33,240 bases of DNA from Butyrivibrio sp. (GTDB lineage: Bacteria; Bacillota; Clostridia; Lachnospirales; Lachnospiraceae): positions 1 to 33,240 of the forward strand of contig JAFPVA010000279.1 in assembly GCA_017413105.1 (NCBI GenBank), written 5' to 3'. This document shows positions 24,048-33,240 of this stretch, in pieces. The translations under genes and the position numbers were made by a program. The notes beneath the pieces were generated by a model. That model was not told the origin of the DNA, ran no database searches, and worked only from the letters and a program-made list of their open reading frames with translations. Positions within the stretch are counted from its first letter, which is position 1, and each line of letters opens with the position of its first letter.

Positions 24048-24140
24048 TATCGAAGGCGACACAGTGTATAAAAGAGCCAAGGACAAATTGGCAATTATTC
24101 ACAAAAATCTGCAAGAGAGACGGAAACTTTTAGAATACTA

Positions 24141-24169
24141 TTGCGTGTTTCGTGGAAAAAGATTATGAT
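24141..24169 (+). promoter_or_regulatory. Promoter of the glp operon
   Basis: TTGCGT (24141-24146), a 17-bp spacer and TATGAT (24164-24169). It would start a leader of about 120 bases before glpP. Confidence 0.6.
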
Positions 24170-24200
24170 GTACCCATGAAAAACAATTTTAATTATGGGA

Positions 24201-24266
24201 CTTGAGAGCAGAGTGAGAAAAGTTGCACGGGAGAGGATCCTGGCTTCTTTAGCTTGCTCTTTTTTT
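24201..24266 (+). promoter_or_regulatory. Candidate GlpP-responsive leader with terminator
   Basis: AGAGCA (24205-24210) can pair with TGCTCT (24255-24260), which runs into seven T residues. The purine-rich GAGTGAGAAAAGTTGCAC lies inside this span. The arrangement of promoter, leader terminator and glpP matches the known glycerol-3-phosphate-dependent antitermination of glp genes in Firmicutes. That GlpP controls its own operon here is inference. Confidence 0.45.
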
Positions 24267-24297
24267 GTGTAATTAAGCGTCGTGGGAAGTAGTAAAA

Positions 24298-24879
24298 ATG
24301 ACAAATCGCGAATTTATAGAAAAAGTTGAACTGACCCCCATCATTGCGGCGGTTAAGGATGATGAAGGCCTGGCCAAGGCACTTACGGAAGATCTGGAAA
24401 TTGTTTTTGTTCTTTACGGAGACATAAATACCATTCCACAAATTGTAAAAAGAATAAAGGAAGCCGGAAAAGTGGCCATGGTCCATGTGGATCTCATAAC
24501 AGGCCTCAACAATTCAAAGGATGTTTGTATCGATTATATAAAGAACAACACTGAGGCAGATGGCATAATCACTACAAAGTCAGCACTTATCCAGCATGCT
24601 AAGGAACTGGGACTGAACACGGTTCTCAGGTACTTTATTCTGGACAGTATGGCACTTCAGAATATAGAGAAACAGGCTCAGATAAAGACTATAAGGCCTG
24701 ATCTCATAGAATTTTTACCGGGAATTGTTCTTCCCAAGATGATAAAGAGGATTAATAAGGTAAGTAAGGTTCCAATCATCGCAGGAGGACTCATATCGGA
24801 TAAAGAAGATGTAATGAACGCCCTGGATGCAGGAGCGATAGCGATATCTTCCACGGACATGAATGTTTGGGAAATGTAA
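24298..24879 (+). CDS. glpP: Glycerol-3-phosphate-responsive antiterminator
   Basis: The 193-residue protein matches GlpP along its length: TPIIAAVKDDEGL, VFVLYGDINTI, VHVDLITGLNN, a DGIITTKS segment and the C-terminal PIIAGGLISDKEDV and GAIAISST typical of its TIM-barrel fold. GlpP binds glycerol 3-phosphate and then stabilises an antiterminator in glp leader RNA. It is the first gene of a five-gene operon, 44 bp before glpK, and its own leader has a terminator-like hairpin. The ribosome binding site GTGGGAAG is moderate. Confidence 0.93.
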   Translation: MTNREFIEKVELTPIIAAVKDDEGLAKALTEDLEIVFVLYGDINTIPQIVKRIKEAGKVAMVHVDLITGLNNSKDVCIDYIKNNTEADGIITTKSALIQHAKELGLNTVLRYFILDSMALQNIEKQAQIKTIRPDLIEFLPGIVLPKMIKRINKVSKVPIIAGGLISDKEDVMNALDAGAIAISSTDMNVWEM

Positions 24880-24923
24880 AAAACACCATAAATAGTTGGG
24901 ATAGACATAAAGGAGAGACTTAA

Positions 24924-26426
<1,503 letters not shown>

Positions 26427-26474
26427 ACAAAAATCAGAACATGATTCATGAGAGTTATATATAAGGAGAAGAGT

Positions 26475-27914
26475 ATGTACGACGTAATAGTGATTGGTGC
26501 CGGTGTATCCGGATGTGCAATTGCCAGAGAGCTTTCACGCTATGAGGCAAGTGTATGTGTACTTGAGAAATGTGAAGATGTCTGCGAAGGAACTTCAAAG
26601 GCTAACTCTGCCATAGTTCATGCGGGCTTTGATGCTGACGAAGGCTCACTTATGGCTAAGCTTAATGTCCGTGGAAATGAGATGATGGATCAGCTTTCAA
26701 AAGATCTTGATATTCCATTTAAGAGAAACGGATCAATGGTTGTCTGCATCCATAAGGAAGCCCTTCCAGGACTTCAGGATCTCTATGACAGAGGTGTAAA
26801 AAACGGTGTTAAGGGTCTTAAGATCCTTTCAAGAGAAGAGGCTTTGGAAATGGAGCCAAATCTTTCCGATAATGTAGAGGGCGCTCTTTATGCTCCTACA
26901 GGCGGAATCATCTGTCCTTTTGAACTTACAATTGCCATGGCAGAAAATGCCAATGTAAATGGTGTTGAGTTCAGATTTAACACAAGAGTAGAGGACATCA
27001 AGAAGGATGCAGATGGAATCTGGCATCTTAGAACAAATAACGGAGAATATACAGCAAAGTATGTTGTGAATGCTGCCGGAGTTTATGCTGATAAGATCCA
27101 CAACATGGTCAGCGAAGACAAGATGCACATCATCGAAAGACGCGGTGATTACTGTCTTCTTGACAAGCAGGTTGGCGGTTATGTATCACACACTATTTTC
27201 CCTCAGCCTACTAAATTTGGTAAGGGGGTTCTGGTTACACCTACTGTTCACGGTAATCTCCTGGTTGGTCCAACAGCCATTGACATCGAGAACAAGGAAG
27301 GCACAGCCACAACTGCTCAGGGAATCGACGAGCTGACAGCTAAGGCTTCCGAGAATGTAAAGAATCTTCCTATGAGAAATGTCATTACCTCTTTTGCCGG
27401 ACTTCGTGCTCATCTTGAAAGACATGAGTTTGTAATAGAGGAAGTAAAGGACGCACCACACTTTATTGATGTGGCAGGAATTGAATCTCCGGGACTTTCC
27501 GCATCACCTGCTATTGGAGAGATGGTAGGCGGAATGCTTAAGGACATGATGAAGCTTACTGAGAAAAAAGACTTCATTGCCACAAGAAAGGGCATCACAA
27601 GAACTGAGGGACTTTCTATAGAAGAAATGAATGCTCTTATAAAAGAGAATCCTGCTTACGGAACAATAGTATGCAGATGTGAATCAATTACTGAAGGCGA
27701 GATCCTTGATGCTATTCACAGACCTCTTGGTGCAAGATCACTTGACGGCGTTAAGCGCAGAACCAGAGCGGGCATGGGAAGATGCCAGGCAGGCTTCTGC
27801 AGCCCAAGGACTATGGAAATCCTGAATCGTGAGCTTGGTCTTTCTTATGAAGAGATCACAAAGAGCGGCGGAAATTCAAGAATTGTAATTGAGAGAACAA
27901 AAGGGGAGGTTTAA
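26475..27914 (+). CDS. FAD-dependent oxidoreductase with BFD-like [2Fe-2S] domain (GlpA-like)
   Basis: The 479-residue protein starts with VIVIGAGVSGCAIARELSR (FAD binding), has a DAO-type oxidoreductase domain to about 365 and a C-terminal BFD-like cluster domain with Cys400, Cys402, Cys437 and Cys442. Placement after glpK and before a second flavoprotein and a DUF1667 protein matches clostridial glp clusters in which this acts as glycerol-3-phosphate dehydrogenase. I choose the ATG after AAGGAGAAG; a start 27 bp earlier would add an atypical tail. The stop codon shares its last A with the next start codon. Confidence 0.88.
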   Translation: MYDVIVIGAGVSGCAIARELSRYEASVCVLEKCEDVCEGTSKANSAIVHAGFDADEGSLMAKLNVRGNEMMDQLSKDLDIPFKRNGSMVVCIHKEALPGLQDLYDRGVKNGVKGLKILSREEALEMEPNLSDNVEGALYAPTGGIICPFELTIAMAENANVNGVEFRFNTRVEDIKKDADGIWHLRTNNGEYTAKYVVNAAGVYADKIHNMVSEDKMHIIERRGDYCLLDKQVGGYVSHTIFPQPTKFGKGVLVTPTVHGNLLVGPTAIDIENKEGTATTAQGIDELTAKASENVKNLPMRNVITSFAGLRAHLERHEFVIEEVKDAPHFIDVAGIESPGLSASPAIGEMVGGMLKDMMKLTEKKDFIATRKGITRTEGLSIEEMNALIKENPAYGTIVCRCESITEGEILDAIHRPLGARSLDGVKRRTRAGMGRCQAGFCSPRTMEILNRELGLSYEEITKSGGNSRIVIERTKGEV

Positions 27915-29188
27915 TGGCCATGAAGACATACGATATAGTTATAGTTGGCGGTGGCCCTGCAGGCCTTGCCGCTGCAGTTGCTGCAAAAGAAGCCGGAAAC
28001 GACAGCATACTTATTCTTGAAAGAGATCACGAGCTTGGAGGAATCTTAAACCAGTGTATTCACAATGGTTTCGGTCTTCACACTTTTAAGGAAGAGCTCA
28101 CAGGCCCTGAATATGCATACAGATTTATCAAGCAGGTTCTTGACCTGGGAATTGAATATAAGCTTAATACTATGGTAATGGATATTGCAGAGGATAAGAC
28201 TGTTACAGCCATGAACAGAGAAGATGGTATGTTCCAGATTCCTGCAAAGGCAGTCATTCTTGCCATGGGCTGCAGAGAAAGACCCCGTGGAGCCCTTAAC
28301 ATCCCGGGCTACAGACCTGCAGGTATTTTCTCAGCAGGAACAGCTCAGAGACTTGTAAATATTGAGGGCTACATGCCCGGAAGAGAAGTGGTTATCCTTG
28401 GTTCCGGTGATATCGGACTTATCATGGCTCGCCGTATGACTTTGGAGGGGGCAAAGGTTAAGGTTGTTGCTGAGCTTATGCCTTACTCAGGCGGACTTAA
28501 GAGAAACATTGTCCAGTGTCTTGATGACTACGGAATTCCGCTTAAGCTCTCCCACACTGTAGTTGATATTGAAGGGAAAGAGCATGTGACAGCAGTTACT
28601 ATAGCTGAGGTAGGCCCTGACAGAAAGCCTATTCCGGGAACAGAGGAGAGATATACCTGTGATACACTGCTTCTTTCCTGCGGACTTATTCCTGAAAATG
28701 AGCTTTCAAGAGCGGCAGGAGTAAATATGAGTCCAGTAACATCAGGCCCTGTAGTTAATGAGTCCCTTGAGACAAACATTCCCGGCGTATTTGCCTGCGG
28801 AAATGTACTCCACGTTCACGATCTTGTTGACTACGTTTCCGAGGAGGCTAAGAGAGCCGGACAGAACGCAGTTAAATATATAAATGACGGCTGCAAAGAG
28901 GCGGCAGGTGATGATGTAATCGAGCTTGTTGCTACCGAAGGCGCAAGATACACTGTTCCAAGCACCATCAATGTGAACAGGATGGATGATCTTTTGACTG
29001 TAAGATTCAGAGTTGGGGATGTGTACAAGAATTCATTCGTGAGCGTATACTTCGATGATGAGCGTGTGATGCACAATCAGAAGAGGATCATCGCTCCCGG
29101 CGAAATGGAGCAGATCATTCTTCGTAAATCGCAGCTCCAGGAGCATGCCGGACTTAAGAAGATCACTGTGAAGATTGAGAAGGAGTGA
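27914..29188 (+). CDS. FAD/NAD-dependent pyridine nucleotide-disulfide-type oxidoreductase (GlpB-like partner)
   Basis: The 424-residue protein has two dinucleotide-binding folds: IVGGGPAGLAAAVAA at residues 7-21 and VVILGSGDIGLIMARRM near 160, plus the FAD motif TNIPGVFACGN. It lacks the redox-active CxxC of thioredoxin reductases; LNQCIHNGFG is a common family segment. It is translationally coupled to the gene upstream (one-base overlap) and is read with it and DUF1667 as a three-part dehydrogenase that passes electrons from glycerol 3-phosphate to an acceptor, probably pyridine nucleotide or ferredoxin; the acceptor is inferred. Confidence 0.85.
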   Translation: MAMKTYDIVIVGGGPAGLAAAVAAKEAGNDSILILERDHELGGILNQCIHNGFGLHTFKEELTGPEYAYRFIKQVLDLGIEYKLNTMVMDIAEDKTVTAMNREDGMFQIPAKAVILAMGCRERPRGALNIPGYRPAGIFSAGTAQRLVNIEGYMPGREVVILGSGDIGLIMARRMTLEGAKVKVVAELMPYSGGLKRNIVQCLDDYGIPLKLSHTVVDIEGKEHVTAVTIAEVGPDRKPIPGTEERYTCDTLLLSCGLIPENELSRAAGVNMSPVTSGPVVNESLETNIPGVFACGNVLHVHDLVDYVSEEAKRAGQNAVKYINDGCKEAAGDDVIELVATEGARYTVPSTINVNRMDDLLTVRFRVGDVYKNSFVSVYFDDERVMHNQKRIIAPGEMEQIILRKSQLQEHAGLKKITVKIEKE

Positions 29189-29193
29189 TAATT

Positions 29194-29559
29194 ATGGAAA
29201 ATAGAGAACTTACATGCATTGGATGTCCTATGGGATGTATGCTGACCGTTACTATGGAGAATGGTGAAGTTACTGAGGTTAAAGGCAATACTTGTCCTAA
29301 GGGTGATATATATGCGAGAAAAGAGGTAGTTAATCCTACCCGTATAGTTACAAGCACCGTTAAGATTACAGGTGGTGATAAGGAGCGAATCTGCTGCAAG
29401 ACTGCAAATGACATTCCAAAGTCTAAGATATTCGAAGTAATGAAGGATATTGATGCAGCTGTAGTAGAGGCTCCAAAGCATATCGGTGACGTGCTTATAA
29501 AAGATGTAGCCGGAACCGGTGTTGACGTTATTGCTACAAGAAATGTAGAGATAGCGTAA
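29194..29559 (+). CDS. DUF1667 domain protein
   Basis: The 121-residue protein begins with a cysteine motif C8-x2-C11-P-x-G-C15 and Cys34 in GNTCPKG, which could bind an iron-sulfur cluster or other metal. DUF1667 genes commonly follow GlpA-like and GlpB-like genes in clostridia and often replace GlpC. I choose the ATG after AGGAG; a GTG 9 bp earlier overlaps the preceding gene by four bases. It is the last gene of the operon. Confidence 0.88.
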   Translation: MENRELTCIGCPMGCMLTVTMENGEVTEVKGNTCPKGDIYARKEVVNPTRIVTSTVKITGGDKERICCKTANDIPKSKIFEVMKDIDAAVVEAPKHIGDVLIKDVAGTGVDVIATRNVEIA

Positions 29560-29579
29560 AACAACAGGAACATGAAAAC

Positions 29580-29633
29580 AAAGAGGACGGTTCTTGGTGG
29601 CATAGTTTTTTGCCACTAAGAACCGTCCTCTTT
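29580..29633. repeat. Large palindrome between convergent genes (REP-like)
   Basis: A 23-bp arm (29580-29602) starting AAAGAGGACGGTTCTT and ending GTGGCA is repeated inverted at 29611-29633 with one mismatch, around the 8-base loop TAGTTTTT. The GGACGGTTCTT core resembles palindromic repeats I recall from many Firmicutes genomes. A bidirectional terminator role is possible, but the T run after the stem is only three bases. Confidence 0.7.
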
Positions 29634-29675
29634 GTGGGGGCTAGTAAAACAATTCTTCTTGGGAGGATTGATAGT

Positions 29676-32135
29676 TTACTTAAAGAAATCCAAATCTTCT
29701 TTTAATGTATCTGCCAGTTTCTTAAGCTCGGCAGAGGTTTCTGCAAGTCTTGCAGTCTCACGGCCAAGTTCTGACATTGATGATGCAGTGGTTTCGGCAG
29801 AAGCGGCGTTTTCTTCAGAAATCGCAGAGAGGTTGGTCATAAGATCGACGATTGCTTCGCCATGCTCATCGCAGGATTTCGCCTGTTCAAGAACGTCGAC
29901 AACGGCTTCTCTGGTGTAATCGATTCCTTCAGTAACATTTCCAAACTTGTTGCTGGTGGAGTCAATTCCTTCTTTCTGAGAGTCAATGAGCTCCGTCACT
30001 TCATTGATGGTTGCAACGGTGCGGTTGGACTCCTCTGTAAGGCTGTTAATTATGCCTTCGATTATTGATGTAGACTGGTTTGTCTGATCAGCCAGTTTTG
30101 AAATTTCACTGGCAACAACCGCAAAGCCTTTTCCTGCTTCGCCTGCACGGGCAGCCTCAATGCTGGCATTCAAGGAAAGGAGATTTATCTGATTAGCTAC
30201 AGAAGTGATCATGGTTACTGCTTCCTGGATTTCGCCTACAGATGCATCAGTCTTTTTGACCTGACTTACAATCTTAGTAAAGGCTTCTGTCGTAAGGTCA
30301 CTTGATTTGGTCAGATTGTTCATATTTACAGTAGCTTCTTTTCCGTTGGTGATCATATCATTGGACTTATCCGAAAGGGAAGAAACACTGTCTAAGATCT
30401 GCTGGATATTTGACTGAATCTCAACCATCTTCTGTGAAGAGGTTTCAATATCTTTTGCCTGTTCACCGGCACCCTTTGAGATTTCATCAATTGTCTGGCT
30501 TATTTCCCCGGCTACGGATTTTGTCTTGGATGCACTTTCTTCAAGAGCAACTCCGGAATCTGCCAGTACATCTGTCATATTTTTAAGATTGTTTACAGTT
30601 CCTTCAAGAGTATCCAGGAATCCGTTTAAGTTTGAAGCAAAGGTTGCAAACTCATCATGTCCGGAGTCATTAGCTCTGGCTGATATTTTTCCGGAAGCAA
30701 TCTCTTCAATGGCATTATGGAAAGAATTAACGCTTTTGTTAATGCCTAAACTTACGCGTAAAAGAATGAGAAGCAAAATAATTATGCTGACTATAAGTAC
30801 GACAATAATTATGACGGTAACGCTGGTTCTTACCGCATTCATATTTGCAACGGCATCACTTTGAACCTGGCTGCAAAGTCCTGTCAGAGTAGTATTGATC
30901 GTATGGTTATCGGCTTTCAACTCCAAAGTCGTCTTGTCAACGGTTCTTATTTCATCAAATTTTGATTTTAGTGCACTAAGACATTCAAGTGAAGCCTCTG
31001 CAAGAGAAGAATCTGTGGTGTACTTTGGAATATTTGTTTCGAGTTCAGTGATTTTTGCATCTATTTCAGAAAGGCTTCCTGTAACATCTTTTCCCTCTAC
31101 AACAAGCTTGCTGTAGGAATTTATCATGTCATTTAAAGAGGTAAGATTTGAAGAAAAGCCGTATACACCGGAAATAGCACCACCGTATTTATACGCTACG
31201 CCGGGAGTGATTATTGATGGATCGATATAAAGCTCGTACTCAAGGTCCGGATATTTTTCCAGATCGTAATCGATGATGTTGAGTGTTGTTGAGACTTCTT
31301 CCCAGGTCTGATTTGCTTCATCATATTTTGCTGTGACTTTGACAGCTTTTTCACCGCCAAAATCCGCTATCTCTGCTGAAACAAGTCCATCTCCGGACAT
31401 CTCTGATAATTCCACAGTATTTAGATCAATCGGAACCGAATCTGAACCATTTATGATCTTGATATTTTTAATGAAATAATCTCCTTTATAGGTGAAAGTA
31501 CCGCCTACACGGAAGATAAGATTATTACGTTTTCCTGCATCGGGCAAAGTGTAGTGGTAAATAAGTTTTGTGTATTCTTTTCCATCTATCTTGACAGGAG
31601 TTCCGTCTTCGCCAAAGGTGACATCAATCCAGTGAATCTCAATCCAGTCGTTATTGTTTACAAGACTGCCAAAGCTGTCATTAAGAGCTGTACTGGCAGC
31701 TGCATACTCCTGAAACATTCCGGTAGAAGAATCATAACCGCGCTTGTCATGAATACTGCTTATCTCATTGTAGTTTGAAATGTCTTTATCTACATTGCTG
31801 ATTATTGAATCCACAGAATCTTTGTACTCAGGACCGGAAAGGCTTTTGAGCTCTTTGGCTTTCTGCTCCATTGTAGAGAGGTTTGAAAGAGATGCCTCAA
31901 GATAGCTTTTATCCACATAATACTGATAAAGAGCATCATTTGCCAGATTCTGAGACTGCAAAACACTGATCTCATTAACAAGGGAAACAATTTCGCTATT
32001 TTGGCCGTTTTTGTGAATTGATGTCACACCGACTATGCCGATCACAAGAGCGGCAGCAATTCCCAAAGCACCCATTATTAGGATTTTGCCTTTAACTGAT
32101 TGAATAAAGTTGCCTTTGTTTGTTTTGTTTTTCAT
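29676..32135 (-). CDS. Methyl-accepting chemotaxis protein
   Basis: The 819-residue receptor has a membrane segment at about 18-38, a very large extracellular region of about 395 residues, a second membrane segment at about 435-462, a HAMP domain ([18 protein letters not shown]) and a cytoplasmic signalling domain with the hairpin tip [20 protein letters not shown]. The C-terminus (EDLDFFK) lacks the NWETF-type tether for CheR/CheB. The extracellular region begins and ends with predicted helices and carries a beta-rich middle part (about 160-335). The ligand is unknown. No other chemotaxis gene is nearby. The ATG follows AAAGGATT. Confidence 0.93.
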   Translation of the reverse strand: MKNKTNKGNFIQSVKGKILIMGALGIAAALVIGIVGVTSIHKNGQNSEIVSLVNEISVLQSQNLANDALYQYYVDKSYLEASLSNLSTMEQKAKELKSLSGPEYKDSVDSIISNVDKDISNYNEISSIHDKRGYDSSTGMFQEYAAASTALNDSFGSLVNNNDWIEIHWIDVTFGEDGTPVKIDGKEYTKLIYHYTLPDAGKRNNLIFRVGGTFTYKGDYFIKNIKIINGSDSVPIDLNTVELSEMSGDGLVSAEIADFGGEKAVKVTAKYDEANQTWEEVSTTLNIIDYDLEKYPDLEYELYIDPSIITPGVAYKYGGAISGVYGFSSNLTSLNDMINSYSKLVVEGKDVTGSLSEIDAKITELETNIPKYTTDSSLAEASLECLSALKSKFDEIRTVDKTTLELKADNHTINTTLTGLCSQVQSDAVANMNAVRTSVTVIIIVVLIVSIIILLLILLRVSLGINKSVNSFHNAIEEIASGKISARANDSGHDEFATFASNLNGFLDTLEGTVNNLKNMTDVLADSGVALEESASKTKSVAGEISQTIDEISKGAGEQAKDIETSSQKMVEIQSNIQQILDSVSSLSDKSNDMITNGKEATVNMNNLTKSSDLTTEAFTKIVSQVKKTDASVGEIQEAVTMITSVANQINLLSLNASIEAARAGEAGKGFAVVASEISKLADQTNQSTSIIEGIINSLTEESNRTVATINEVTELIDSQKEGIDSTSNKFGNVTEGIDYTREAVVDVLEQAKSCDEHGEAIVDLMTNLSAISEENAASAETTASSMSELGRETARLAETSAELKKLADTLKEDLDFFK

Positions 32136-32174
32136 AATCCTTTGCCCTCATAAAATAAAACGCTTTACCGTGTA

Positions 32175-32203
32175 TATTTATTCACATTTTAACGTGCTGG
32201 CAA
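32175..32203 (-). promoter_or_regulatory. Candidate promoter of the chemoreceptor gene
   Basis: On the minus strand TTGCCA, 17 bp and TAAATA lie about 40 bp before the start codon. The -10 hexamer is weak. No flagellar sigma-28-type promoter is evident. Confidence 0.35.
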
Positions 32204-32342
32204 GGCACTTTCAACACGAAAAGAGCCTGATTGTATTAAGTTTCTATTAAACAAAAATAAGATTTTTATGGCAAAAGATAATAAAAATTAAGGGCAGTTA
32301 TAATTATTCAAAAATACGTGCAAGATATCGGATTTCATTTTT

Positions 32343-32371
32343 TTGACAAATGCTCGTATCATTCGTATAAA
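32343..32371 (+). promoter_or_regulatory. Promoter of the small-peptide locus
   Basis: TTGACA (32343-32348), exactly 17 bp and TATAAA (32366-32371) form a near-consensus promoter about 85 bp before the peptide start codon. The rest of the 320-bp gap back to the chemoreceptor gene shows no further gene. Confidence 0.75.
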
Positions 32372-32456
32372 TTTATGTGTGCATTAGTGTTGATTCTTTT
32401 TCCGGATTTTCATAGTATAAAGAAAGTTGGTTTCAGAAATTGAGGAGGGATAGACG

Positions 32457-32642
32457 ATGGGAAATAACATGATTGATGAGGAAGAGTTAAAAAATGTGAC
32501 AGGGGGAGCTACCCGCATTAAACCAAAGAAGATAAAGGTGGCTTGCTGGAAGTGCCAGACTATCTTAGAGGTGGACATGTCCTGCTCAAGCTTTATTTGT
32601 ACTAATGCAAAATGCAGAGTTGTTAATCACTTTGCAGGATAA
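32457..32642 (+). CDS. Double-glycine leader peptide with Cys-rich core (bacteriocin/RiPP-like)
   Basis: The 61-residue product has an N-terminal MIDEEELKNVTGG, which fits the double-glycine leaders removed by peptidase-containing ABC exporters (acidic, E-L-x-x-V-x-G-G). After Gly17 the 44-residue core is basic at first (TRIKPKKIK) and holds Cys30, Cys33, Cys43, Cys48 and Cys53 plus His58. CWKC and CTNAKC could form a zinc-ribbon-like knuckle or disulfides or be sites of modification. A strong GAGGAGG lies 9 bases before the ATG and a near-consensus promoter lies upstream. No exporter, maturation enzyme or immunity gene is seen in the window, unless further right. Confidence 0.75.
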   Translation: MGNNMIDEEELKNVTGGATRIKPKKIKVACWKCQTILEVDMSCSSFICTNAKCRVVNHFAG

Positions 32643-32661
32643 CTAGTTATGCAGATCTTAA

Positions 32662-32800
32662 AGTGATTCCAAGCAAAAGACACGTGCTCATATTTTGGGC
32701 AGTATTTATTGCAAATTAATGGAGAATTTGCGTCCCTTTATCCGCTTTCTTCAAAAAAGATGTCGTGATTTTTTTGCCTGGGTCAAAAAAGACGTTTGTT
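32662..32800 (+). repeat. Repeat family C, copy 2
   Basis: AGTGATTCC, GACACGTGCTCAT, GGCAGTATTTAT, TGCGTCCCTTTATCCG and TTCAAAAAAGATGTCGTGAT plus seven T and GCC match the block at 1620-1757. Changes between the copies inside the shared frame are few and partly synonymous. Confidence 0.7.
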
Positions 32801-32844
32801 TACTCTTAAAATGCTTTATTCACATTATTGGTGGTTTGAAATGA
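32719..32844 (+). CDS. Possible 41-residue basic peptide within repeat C
   Basis: The frame starts MENLRPFIRFLQKRCRDFF, continues AWVKKDV, then a hydrophobic Leu/Ile/Cys-rich end and GGLK. The basic and aromatic first half is shared with repeat C copy 1 at the peptide level (RPYIRFLQKRCRDFF), where an extra T shifts the frame. Its stop codon overlaps the next start as ATGA. There is no clear ribosome binding site, so expression is uncertain. It may be a real small membrane-active peptide or chance within a repeat. Confidence 0.3.
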   Translation: MENLRPFIRFLQKRCRDFFAWVKKDVCLLLKCFIHIIGGLK

Positions 32845-32930
32845 TATTAAAAGAAGATGTGATCTGTTTCTTTGATTCCTGCGCACCAACGTGGGATGAT
32901 GAAATGTATCAGGTTGTAGGAGAAAAATAA
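32841..32930 (+). CDS. Possible 29-residue acidic peptide before a strong terminator
   Basis: The frame starts MILKEDVICFFDSC and ends YQVVGEK. It overlaps the preceding short ORF by ATGA, has GGTGG seven bases upstream and is followed after 22 bp by a perfect terminator, which are the marks of a true small gene at the end of a transcript. No homologous family is recognised. Confidence 0.4.
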   Translation: MILKEDVICFFDSCAPTWDDEMYQVVGEK

Positions 32931-32952
32931 ATATACGCAAATAAATGTATAG

Positions 32953-32985
32953 CAAATGTCCGTGCATCACGGACATTTGTTTTTT
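32953..32985 (+). terminator. Rho-independent terminator of the small-peptide transcript
   Basis: CAAATGTCCGTG and CACGGACATTTG pair perfectly over 12 bp around CAT, followed by six T residues. Confidence 0.92.
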
Positions 32986-33100
32986 ATTTACAAATAAATT
33001 TATTATTGCATTATAGAATTGTGCATTTTATAGCATTGTCTTTGGGTAATATCTGTGTTAAATTCAGTTTATAATTTTTTTCACTTTAAATCATAAAAGT

Positions 33101-33240
33101 GTATGAGTTCTTGGATAAAATTACAGAAATCCGCACTTGCTGCGGGTTTCGTGAGAGCATGATTCAAGAGTCAACCAAGCCCTGCGACGTTAGTCGCCTT
33201 CAAATGGCTTGGTTGATACATTCTTGGATTTTATATCCAA
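33101..33240 (+). repeat. Repeat family B, copy 2 (cut by window end)
   Basis: From about GTATGAGTTCTTGGAT onward the sequence matches 2056-2194 with only a few differences, mostly just after the first TTCTTGGAT. All hairpins of copy 1 up to the loop of the last 14-bp stem are present; the rest lies outside the window. Confidence 0.85.

Larger units (their letters stand above)
23907..24297. other. Intergenic region with element scar, glp promoter and leader
   Basis: About 390 bp without a gene. It contains the 20-bp family A remnant with target duplications (24012-24047), a good promoter (24141-24169) and a leader with a terminator-like hairpin (24201-24266) before glpP. Confidence 0.7.
32643..33240. 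other. Region after the leader peptide: short ORFs, terminator, repeats C and B
   Basis: This 598-bp stretch holds no gene of normal size. It contains repeat C copy 2, two very short ORFs overlapping by ATGA, a strong terminator and repeat B copy 2. Order and orientation of C and B are the same as at 1485-2221, with about 300 bp between them in both places, although the sequence between is unrelated. Confidence 0.7.

Overview
The window looks like a chromosomal segment of an anaerobic rumen or gut Lachnospiraceae bacterium, most likely Butyrivibrio or a close relative. This is inferred from protein style and gene content: a glpP-glpK-(glpA-like)-(glpB-like)-DUF1667 cluster, two feoA genes before feoB with a Cys-rich FeoB-associated peptide, a class B sortase, a YetA/PcRGLX-type pectin enzyme, and moderate GC with AT-rich intergenic DNA. 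I saw no rRNA, tRNA, CRISPR array or full-length insertion sequence.

Layout. 1-1466: PIN-PhoH ATPase gene and its terminator. 1467-2537: about 1 kb without a convincing gene, filled by repeat families C and B and strong hairpins. 2538-5260: UvrD/PcrA helicase, a 145-bp family A element inserted exactly at its stop codon, then a decayed GNAT acetyltransferase remnant. 5282-6598 (minus): membrane HD-GYP phosphodiesterase. 6742-10183: three-subunit succinate dehydrogenase/fumarate reductase-like operon followed by a LOG-family gene. 10184-13831: ferrous iron uptake operon feoA-feoA-feoB-Cys-rich peptide, preceded by two promoters, three GTTAG-N6-CTAAC boxes and a small terminator; a family A element separates the two feoA genes. 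13933-19688: RluA pseudouridine synthase, a large adenosine-deaminase-like protein with a Rossmann/SLOG-like C-terminus, DNA polymerase IV and a CPBP membrane protease. 19739-21546: a third family A element, class B sortase and a CAP-domain lipoprotein. 21633-23906 (minus): PcRGLX/YetA-like protein. 24012-29559: a minimal family A scar, then the glycerol-3-phosphate operon with a GlpP leader. 29580-32135: a large palindrome and a chemoreceptor gene (minus). 32343-33240: a double-glycine-leader peptide, two very short overlapping ORFs with a strong terminator, and second copies of repeat families C and B, the latter cut by the window end.

The most distinctive signal is the repeat system. Family A is a non-coding element of exactly 145 bp with 11-bp terminal inverted repeats (one mismatch in copy 1). 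Two copies have perfect 8-bp target duplications, and a 20-bp internally deleted derivative also keeps a perfect 8-bp duplication. Its left half shares a conserved core (hairpin, then TTTCGTGAGAAC, then CAAGAGT) with family B, which has quite different ends and distal hairpins. This suggests a mobile structured DNA or RNA module. Other points of interest are the deaminase-SLOG fusion with an altered catalytic TDG motif, the small-peptide locus near the right end, the layered control region of feoA, and a fumarate reductase-type flavoprotein lacking the FAD-linking histidine.
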